Of a stretch of 11,040 bases of DNA, positions 6,270 to 11,040 are shown piece after piece. The position numbers and the translations under genes were made by a program. How positions within the stretch are numbered: position 1 is the first letter of the stretch; each line of letters begins with the position of its first letter. The stretch is from Rhodospirillales bacterium Alpha_05. Its GTDB lineage: Bacteria; Pseudomonadota; Alphaproteobacteria; Rhodospirillales; Rhodospirillaceae. The notes beneath the pieces were generated by a model. That model was not told where the DNA came from. It did not search any database and was given only the letters and a program-made list of their open reading frames with translations. The stretch spans positions 1 to 11,040 of the forward strand of contig LUYR01000248.1 in the NCBI GenBank assembly GCA_001603335.1, given 5' to 3'.

Positions 6270-6387
6270 GCGCGATAGCGCGACCATTCATCACGCGGCG
6301 TGACGGTCGATCGCCGCTTCGCGGCAAAAACCAAACTTGCGGGATGCAAGGGCCTTTCGGCCCTTGCCGGGTTCGGGCAGAGCCCGA
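6270..6387. repeat. Tandem cluster of four small hairpins after ilvC
   Basis: Four closely packed inverted repeats lie between the ilvC stop and the main terminator. GCGC/GCGC (6270-6281, loop GATA) is the weakest. GCCGC/GCGGC (6313-6325) has a 3-base loop. GCAAGGGCC/GGCCCTTGC (6346-6367) is a perfect 9-bp stem whose minus-strand loop is the stable tetraloop GAAA. TCGGGC/GCCCGA (6373-6387) has a 3-base loop. None except the terminator at 6224-6248 has a proper T-tract directly behind it. They may stabilise the ilvC 3' end or be copies of a dispersed palindromic repeat. No reading frame here looks genuine. Confidence 0.6.
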
Positions 6388-6402
6388 CCTTTCCCCAAAA
6401 CC

Positions 6403-7422
6403 TTAGTTCTTCGCCTTGTCGACGAGCTTGTTCTTGGCGATCCACGGCATCATGTCGCGGAGTTTCTGGCCGACGGCTTCGATCGGGTGTTCCGACCAGA
6501 GGCGGCGGGTGGCCTTGAACGACGGCTGGCCGACGGCGCATTCCGCCATCCAGTCGCGGACGAAGCGGCCGGTCTGGATGTCGTCGAGGACTTCCTTCAT
6601 CCGCGCCTTGACCTCGGGGCCGACGACGCGCGGGCCGGAGACGTAGTCGCCGTATTCCGCGGTGTTGGAGATCGAGTAGCGCATGTTGGCCATGCCGCCT
6701 TCGTACATCAGATCGACGATCAGCTTCACTTCGTGCATGCACTCGAAGTAGGCCATTTCCGGCTCATAGCCGGCTTCGACGAGGGTTTCGAAGCCCGCGC
6801 GGATCAGGCTGGTGAGGCCGCCGCAGAGCACCGCCTGCTCGCCGAACAGGTCGGTTTCGCATTCCTGGCGGAAGGTGGTCTCGATGATGCCCGAGCGACC
6901 GCCGCCGATGGCGGAGGCGTAGGACAGGCCGAGGTCCATGGCATTGCCGGAGGCGTCCTGCGCCACGGCGACGAGGCAGGGCACGCCCGCGCCGCGCAGG
7001 TATTCGCCGCGCACGGTGTGGCCCGGGCCCTTCGGCGCGACCATGATCACATCGAGGTCGGCGCGCGGCTCGATCAGGTTGAAGTGGACATTGAGGCCAT
7101 GGGCGAAGAACAGCGCCGCACCCTGCTTCAGGTTGTCCTTGAGGTCGGTCTTGTAGATCTCGGCCTGGAGTTCGTCGGGGGTGAGCATCATCACCACGTC
7201 GGCCCACTTGGCGGCTTCGGCGGGGGTCATCACCTTGAGGCCGGCGGCTTCGGCCTTTTTCGCCGAGGCGGACCCGGCACGCAGCGCGACGCAGACTTCC
7301 GCAACGCCCGAATCCTTGAGGTTGAGGGCGTGGGCGTGGCCCTGGCTGCCGTAGCCGACGACCGCGACCTTCTTCTTCTTGATCAGGTCGACGTCGGCAT
7401 CGCTATCGTAATAGACGCGCAT
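6403..7422 (-). CDS. ilvC: Ketol-acid reductoisomerase (NADP+), class I
   Basis: Catalyses Mg-dependent isomerisation and NADPH reduction of acetolactate (or acetohydroxybutyrate) to the dihydroxy acids of valine, leucine and isoleucine synthesis. 339 residues, the exact class I length. The Rossmann domain has VVGYGSQGHAHALN (glycines 23, 25, 28) and Arg48/Ser51/Ser53 in LRAGSASAKK, the pattern of an NADPH-preferring enzyme. FFAHGLNVHF supplies His108, and ETDLFGEQAVLCGG gives the metal ligands Asp191 and Glu195 in the C-terminal knotted domain. The ATG at 7422 is chosen because it has AAAGG at 9 bases and matches the family N-terminus (MRVYYDSD); the frame is open to 7446. It lies 60 bases after ilvN with no terminator between, so co-transcription with ilvBN is likely. 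It ends in TAA ahead of the hairpin cluster. Confidence 0.98.
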   Translation of the reverse strand: MRVYYDSDADVDLIKKKKVAVVGYGSQGHAHALNLKDSGVAEVCVALRAGSASAKKAEAAGLKVMTPAEAAKWADVVMMLTPDELQAEIYKTDLKDNLKQGAALFFAHGLNVHFNLIEPRADLDVIMVAPKGPGHTVRGEYLRGAGVPCLVAVAQDASGNAMDLGLSYASAIGGGRSGIIETTFRQECETDLFGEQAVLCGGLTSLIRAGFETLVEAGYEPEMAYFECMHEVKLIVDLMYEGGMANMRYSISNTAEYGDYVSGPRVVGPEVKARMKEVLDDIQTGRFVRDWMAECAVGQPSFKATRRLWSEHPIEAVGQKLRDMMPWIAKNKLVDKAKN

Positions 7423-7482
7423 CGGAATGCACCTTTCAGAGTTCAAGTTGACGTGAATCTCGGCAGAACAGCGCCGGGGGTA

Positions 7483-8013
7483 TTAGAGGGAGTCCATCCC
7501 ACGGGAGATGGCGGCCACGCCGGTGCGCGACACGTCGATCAGGCCCAAGGGCTCCATGAGACGGATGAAGGCATCGAGCTTGCCGGTCTTGCCGACGATC
7601 TCGAAGACGAAGGATTCGTTGGTGGAGTCCACCACGCGGGCGCGGAAGATGTCGGCGATGCGCAGGGATTCGACGCGGCGCTCTCCGGTGGAGGCGACCT
7701 TGACCAGCGCCAGCTCACGCTGCACCGAGGGGCCGTCGGAGGTGAGGTCGCGGACGCGGTGGATCGGCACGAGGCGGCCGAGCTGCGCCTTGATCTGCTC
7801 GATCACCATCGGCGTGCCGGTGGTGACGATGTTGATGCGCGACAGGCGCTCGCGGTGGTCGACTTCCGACACCGTCAGGCTCTCGATGTTGTAGCCGCGG
7901 CCCGAGAACAGGCCGATCACCCGCCCGAGCACGCCCGCTTCGTTGTCCACCAGCACCGCGATGGTGTGGGATTCGCTCAGTTCGCTGATCTGCGTCACGT
8001 TGGTTCCCCTCAT
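7483..8013 (-). CDS. ilvN: Acetolactate synthase small (regulatory) subunit
   Basis: Regulatory partner of IlvB that binds valine and confers feedback inhibition, in the cytoplasm. 176 residues from the ATG at 8013; long-form (IlvH-like) small subunits are usually 160-180. The N-terminal ACT domain is clear: HTIAVLVDNEAGVLGRVIGLFSGRGYNIESLTV. A linker and a C-terminal ACT-like domain follow, with FVFEIVGKTGKLDAFIRLMEPLGLIDVSRTG near the end. The ATG overlaps the ilvB stop (TGATG), with AAGGGG about 8 bases upstream inside ilvB, so translation is coupled. A second good start is the GTG at 7998 (171 residues, GAGGGGA 6 bases upstream), which agrees slightly better with relatives that begin near TQISEL. 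Function is secure; only the start is debatable. The symbol ilvH is also used for such proteins. Confidence 0.96.
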   Translation of the reverse strand: MRGTNVTQISELSESHTIAVLVDNEAGVLGRVIGLFSGRGYNIESLTVSEVDHRERLSRINIVTTGTPMVIEQIKAQLGRLVPIHRVRDLTSDGPSVQRELALVKVASTGERRVESLRIADIFRARVVDSTNESFVFEIVGKTGKLDAFIRLMEPLGLIDVSRTGVAAISRGMDSL

Positions 8014-9776
8014 CACACCAACCCCTTGCCCGCTTCGGTCACCGCCGGGCCGCGCCCGCCGACGAGTTCGCCCAGGAGCATGTTGTCGTGGGTCGCGCCG
8101 GAGGGAATCATCGGGAAGCAGTTTTCGAACGGGTCGACGCGGACGTCCACCAGCACCGGGCCGGGGGTTTCGATCATCCGCGTGATCGTGGCGTCGAGCT
8201 CGGCCGGGTTCGACACCACCATGCCGGTGGCGCCGAAGGCGTCGGCGAGCTTGACGATGTCGGGCAGGGCCTCGGTGTGGCTCTCCGAATAGCGGCTACC
8301 GTGCAGGAGTTCCTGCCACTGCCGCACCATGCCCATGTAGCAGTTGTTGAGGATGAACACCTTCACCGGCAGCTGATACTGCACCGCCGTGGCGATCTCC
8401 TGCATGTTCATCATGAACGATGCCTCGCCCGCGATGCAGACGACCAGGCTTTCCGGATGCGCGATCTGCACGCCGAGCGCCGAGGGGAAGCCGTAGCCCA
8501 TGGTGCCGAGACCGCCCGAGGTCATCCAGTGCTGCGGCTGGTCGAACGGGAAGTGCTGCGCCGCCCACATCTGGTGCTGGCCGACCTCGGTGGTGATGTA
8601 GGTGTCGAGGTGCTTGCTGAGCTCGTGCAGGCGCTTGATCGCGAGTTGCGGCTTGATCACGGTGTCGGACGCGCCGAAGGCGAGGCACTTCCTGGCGCGC
8701 CAGGTGTCGATCTGCCGCCACCACTGGGTCAGCGCCTCGGCGTCGGGGCGGTAGCCTTGAGCCTCCCACACCACCCGCATGTCGGCGATCACCGAGCCCG
8801 CGTCGCCGATGATCGCGATGTCGGAGTGGACGTTCTTGTTGATCGAGGCGGCGTCGACGTCGACGTGGATGATCTGCGCGTTCGGCGCGAAGCCGTCGAT
8901 CTTGCCGGTGACGCGGTCGTCGAAGCGCGCGCCGATCGCCACCATCACGTCGCAGCCATGCATCGCGAGGTTGGCTTCATAGGTGCCGTGCATGCCGAGC
9001 ATGCCGAGGAACTGGGAATCCGAAGCCGGGAACGCCCCCAGGCCCTGGAGGGTGAGGGTGATCGGGTAGCCGGTGGCATGAACGAGGTCGGCGAGCGCGG
9101 CGCAGGCCGCCGGGCCGGAGTTGACCACGCCGCCGCCGCAATAGAACACCGGGCGCTTGGCCGAGGCCATCAGCGCCACCGCCTTCTCGATCTGCGTGGC
9201 ATCGCCCTTGACCGGCGGGCGGTACGACTTGTGGCGCACCTGCTCGGCCTGGATGTAGGTGCCCTCGGCGACCTGGACGTTCTTCGGCAAATCCACGACC
9301 ACCGGGCCGGGACGGCCGGTGCGCGCGACGTGGAAGGCTTCGTGCATCACCCCCGCGAGGGTTTCCACGTCCTTGACCAGATAATTGTGCTTGGTGCAGG
9401 GCCGGGTGATGCCGGTGGTATCGGCCTCCTGGAAGGCGTCGGTGCCGATCAGCTGGGTCGGAACCTGGCCCGAGAGGCACACCAGCGGCACGGAATCCAG
9501 CAACGCGTCGAGCAGGCCGGTGACCGCATTGGTCGCGCCGGGGCCGGAGGTGACCAGCACCACGCCGACCTTGCCGGTGGAGCGGGCATAGCCCTCCGCC
9601 GCGTGCACCGCCGCCTGTTCGTGGCGGGTGAGGATGTGGCGGATCCGGTTCTGCTTGAAGATCGCGTCGTAAAGCGGAAGTACGGCGCCGCCCGGATAGC
9701 CGAATACGACCTCTACGCCCTGGTCGACCAAGGCCTTGAGGACAATTTCCGCTCCGGTCATGCGCTGCTGCAACAT
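8013..9776 (-). CDS. ilvB: Acetolactate synthase large (catalytic) subunit
   Basis: Thiamine-diphosphate and FAD-dependent enzyme joining two pyruvates, or pyruvate and 2-ketobutyrate, as the first common step of branched-chain amino-acid synthesis. 587 residues, normal length. The N-terminal PYR domain has FGYPGGAVLPLYDA and catalytic Glu53 in TRHEQAAVHAAEGYAR; SGPGATNAVTGLLDAL follows. The central FAD domain includes GVVNSG and GARFDDRVTGKI. The C-terminal PP domain has TSGGLGTMGYGFPSALG and the cofactor motif. That motif reads GEA (450-452) where the family consensus is GDG, followed 27 residues on by NN (477-478) in LNNCYMGMVRQWQ. From memory, GEA and GDA variants occur in other alphaproteobacterial IlvB, so the enzyme is probably active. 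The ATG at 9776 is chosen over 9803 because GGAG lies 8 bases before it. It overlaps ilvN. Confidence 0.97.
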   Translation of the reverse strand: MLQQRMTGAEIVLKALVDQGVEVVFGYPGGAVLPLYDAIFKQNRIRHILTRHEQAAVHAAEGYARSTGKVGVVLVTSGPGATNAVTGLLDALLDSVPLVCLSGQVPTQLIGTDAFQEADTTGITRPCTKHNYLVKDVETLAGVMHEAFHVARTGRPGPVVVDLPKNVQVAEGTYIQAEQVRHKSYRPPVKGDATQIEKAVALMASAKRPVFYCGGGVVNSGPAACAALADLVHATGYPITLTLQGLGAFPASDSQFLGMLGMHGTYEANLAMHGCDVMVAIGARFDDRVTGKIDGFAPNAQIIHVDVDAASINKNVHSDIAIIGDAGSVIADMRVVWEAQGYRPDAEALTQWWRQIDTWRARKCLAFGASDTVIKPQLAIKRLHELSKHLDTYITTEVGQHQMWAAQHFPFDQPQHWMTSGGLGTMGYGFPSALGVQIAHPESLVVCIAGEASFMMNMQEIATAVQYQLPVKVFILNNCYMGMVRQWQELLHGSRYSESHTEALPDIVKLADAFGATGMVVSNPAELDATITRMIETPGPVLVDVRVDPFENCFPMIPSGATHDNMLLGELVGGRGPAVTEAGKGLV

Positions 9777-9784
9777 CCGTTTGG

Positions 9785-9788
9785 CTCC
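9785..9788 (-). promoter_or_regulatory. Shine-Dalgarno GGAG deciding the ilvB start
   Basis: GGAG lies 8 bases before the ATG at 9776 on the minus strand. The frame stays open to an ATG at 9803 whose upstream sequence (GGGGTCCGTCTCG) is a weaker match, and an ATG at 9761 has none. Confidence 0.5.
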
Positions 9789-9813
9789 ATTGATTTCACA
9801 CATCGAGACGGAC

Positions 9814-9829
9814 CCCGGCGACCGCCGGG
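9814..9829 (-). repeat. GC-rich hairpin in the ilvB 5' leader
   Basis: CCCGGC (9814-9819) and GCCGGG (9824-9829) form a perfect 6-bp stem with a 4-base loop, about 37 bases upstream of the chosen ilvB ATG. No T-tract follows on the minus strand, so it is not a terminator. It would lie in the 5' untranslated region and might influence ribosome access. Confidence 0.35.
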
Positions 9830-9843
9830 CCGCAAAAGAGCAT

Positions 9844-9872
9844 CCTACTTATGAAATCGATGAGCCAGGGTC
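9844..9872 (-). promoter_or_regulatory. Possible promoter for ilvBNC
   Basis: In the AT-richer gap between miaA and ilvB the minus strand reads TTGACC, then CTGGCTCATCGATTTCA (17 bases), then TAAGTA, with an overlapping CATAAG that is a better -10 match at a short 15-base spacing. The -35 fits alphaproteobacterial housekeeping promoters well; the -10 is weak. It is the best candidate found between the two genes. Confidence 0.35.
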
Positions 9873-9923
9873 AATCAAAACCGTAAACAACCGAAAAGAT
9901 TTTTGGCCGCCATGGCAAGATTG

Positions 9924-10943
9924 TTACTCATCTCGCCCCTCGGGCGCGGAACTCTTGCGGCCCCCGGCGCGGCGCGACCTTAGGATTTCTGCGACTTTTC
10001 CAAGGACTTCCGGCGACTCGGGGAGGTCGTGGGGAGGCCTCAGCACCACGTCCGGGTTGAACTGGTGGCGGAACCATGTCTTCTGGCGTTTGGCGTAGTT
10101 GCGGGTTTCACGCTTCGCCCGCTCCACCGCCGCCGGAACCTCCATCTCGCCCTTGAGCGCCGCCATCAGCGCACGGGTGCCGAGGCCGCGGCAGACCGGC
10201 GCGTCCGGCGAGATCCCCGCCGCCATCGCCACCTCCACCTGATGCCACGCGCCGCCGTCGAGCATGGTGTCGAAACGGGCGTCGCAGCGTGCGTAGAGCC
10301 ACTCCCGCGCCGGATCGAGGACGATCACCACCGGCGGCTTGGCCAAACCGCCGACGTGCGGGTCGGCCTGCCAAGCCGAGAGCGCCCGACCGGTGTGGCG
10401 CGCCACTTCCATCGCGCGGATCATCCGCTGACGGTTGGTCGGCGGGATCGCGGCGGCGGAAATCGGGTCGCGCGCGGCGAGTTCGGCGGCGAAGGCCGCC
10501 GCACCCATCGCGGCGTAGTCCGCCGTTACCGCCTCACGCACCTCGGGCGGGATCTCGGGCACCGGCGCGAGGCCGTCGATCAGCGCGCCCAAATACATCC
10601 CGGTGCCGCCGACCACCACCGGCAACCGCCCGTTGGCCCAGATCTCCGGCAACAGGTCGTGCATCCAGCCGAGCCAGCGCCCCGCGGTGCAGGGCGCGTC
10701 CGCCCCCAACAGGCCATAGAGGTGATGCGGCACGCCGCCCATCTCGGCCTCGGTCGGGCGCGCGGTGAGGATGGACAAATCGCGATAAACCTGCATGCTG
10801 TCGGCGTTGACGACTTCGCCGCCGAATTCCCGGGCGAGCGCCACCGCGAAGGCCGACTTGCCCGACGCGGTCGGGCCCGCCACGACCAGGCAATCGCCGG
10901 TTAAACCGCCGCCTTCCGCCCCCGTCGCGAGAGTACCCTTCAT
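9924..10943 (-). CDS. miaA: tRNA dimethylallyltransferase
   Basis: Transfers a dimethylallyl group to N6 of A37 in tRNAs reading UNN codons, in the cytoplasm. 339 residues, a little longer than the E. coli enzyme (316), with short N- and C-terminal additions. The P-loop GPTASGKS is at residues 23-30. NADSMQVYRDLSILTARPT follows (Asp48 as likely catalytic base), then PVVVGGTGMYLGALIDGL, the tRNA-contacting RQRMIRAMEVARHTG, and the C-terminal KRETRNYAKRQKTWFRHQ, a strong family signature. The ATG at 10943 has AAGGA at 8 bases and no better downstream start exists, so I keep it; this makes its start codon interlock with that of the plus-strand gene. 147 bases separate it from ilvB, with no obvious terminator between, so some readthrough is possible. 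Confidence 0.97.
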   Translation of the reverse strand: MKGTLATGAEGGGLTGDCLVVAGPTASGKSAFAVALAREFGGEVVNADSMQVYRDLSILTARPTEAEMGGVPHHLYGLLGADAPCTAGRWLGWMHDLLPEIWANGRLPVVVGGTGMYLGALIDGLAPVPEIPPEVREAVTADYAAMGAAAFAAELAARDPISAAAIPPTNRQRMIRAMEVARHTGRALSAWQADPHVGGLAKPPVVIVLDPAREWLYARCDARFDTMLDGGAWHQVEVAMAAGISPDAPVCRGLGTRALMAALKGEMEVPAAVERAKRETRNYAKRQKTWFRHQFNPDVVLRPPHDLPESPEVLGKVAEILRSRRAGGRKSSAPEGRDE

Positions 10944-11040
10944 GAGCTTCGTCCTTACCCTGATCGCCGCGCCCCGCGTCGAAATCCCCGGTCCCGGTTC
11001 GCTCGGGCGCTTTCCCGAAGGCGTGCCGCTGACCGCGAGC
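10942..11040 (+). CDS. serB: Probable phosphoserine phosphatase, 5' end only
   Basis: Only 33 codons are in the window; the gene runs off the right edge. The N-terminus MSFVLTLIAAP resembles the start of alphaproteobacterial SerB, where an N-terminal ACT-like region precedes the HAD phosphatase domain, and a divergent serB next to miaA is an arrangement I recall from alphaproteobacteria. No catalytic motif (DxDxT) is visible, because it would lie beyond the edge. SerB would hydrolyse phosphoserine to serine. The ATG shares the CATG with the miaA start. The only ribosome-binding candidate is a weak GAGAG about 8 bases upstream, inside miaA. The call rests on about 11 residues and context, so it is tentative. 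Confidence 0.55.
   Translation, partial: MSFVLTLIAAPRVEIPGPGSLGRFPEGVPLTAS
10952..10956 (-). promoter_or_regulatory. Shine-Dalgarno AAGGA of miaA, inside the serB coding region
   Basis: AAGGA on the minus strand, 8 bases before the miaA ATG at 10943. It lies wholly within the first codons of the divergent plus-strand gene, so the miaA transcript must begin inside that gene. Confidence 0.55.

Noticed and set aside
6075..6287. 70-codon minus-strand frame downstream of ilvC
   Set aside because: It runs straight through the 6224-6248 terminator palindrome, has no Shine-Dalgarno and its composition looks random.
6337..8292. Long plus-strand open frame (651 codons) opposite ilvC and ilvN
   Set aside because: It crosses two real antisense genes and the hairpin cluster, with shadow-like composition and no domain.
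9796..9843. 15-codon minus-strand frame before ilvB considered as an ilv leader peptide
   Set aside because: It has three Val and two Leu but no run of branched-chain codons and no Ile, the AGG abuts the ATG with no spacer, and no terminator-like stem follows.
8088..9854. Long plus-strand open frame (588 codons) opposite ilvB
   Set aside because: The translation mirrors ilvB codon structure, with repeated Val/Asp/His/Gly/Arg runs; no signature, and the opposite strand is certain.

Overview
The window is a GC-rich chromosomal segment, most likely from an alphaproteobacterium. A Rhodospirillales-type lineage is my best guess, from protein style and gene order rather than from any search. It carries two housekeeping blocks, almost all on the minus strand. 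I saw no tRNA, rRNA, CRISPR array, insertion sequence or phage gene.

Read along the minus strand from high to low coordinates, the layout is as follows. miaA (tRNA dimethylallyltransferase) lies at 9924-10943. The branched-chain amino-acid genes ilvB, ilvN and ilvC occupy 6403-9776; ilvB and ilvN overlap and ilvC follows after 60 bases. A 553-base stretch without a conventional gene (5850-6402) comes next. leuA is at 4248-5849, and the mre cell-shape operon (mreB, mreC, mreD, and the first 450 codons of mrdA/PBP2) runs off the left edge. On the plus strand the only real gene is the start of a probable serB at the right edge. Its ATG interlocks with the miaA ATG in a shared CATG.

The two blocks have different jobs. 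IlvBN makes acetolactate from pyruvate, IlvC makes the dihydroxy acids, and LeuA commits 2-ketoisovalerate to leucine. MreBCD and PBP2 form the elongasome core that guides side-wall peptidoglycan synthesis. They share an orientation but are separated by inverted repeats that look like terminators.

The most informative non-housekeeping signal is in front of leuA. A short reading frame (ending at 5938) carries six consecutive leucine codons, CTT CTC CTC CTT CTT CTG, with more leucines on either side. It is followed by several alternative pairings, one of which reaches into the leuA ribosome binding site. This is the architecture of a leucine-responsive leader-peptide attenuator. Other points worth attention are the miaA/serB start-codon overlap, the GEA in place of GDG at the thiamine-diphosphate site of IlvB, and a cluster of five hairpins downstream of ilvC. 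I found no evidence of an entirely new multi-gene system; the window looks like conserved core genome with an interesting regulatory leader.
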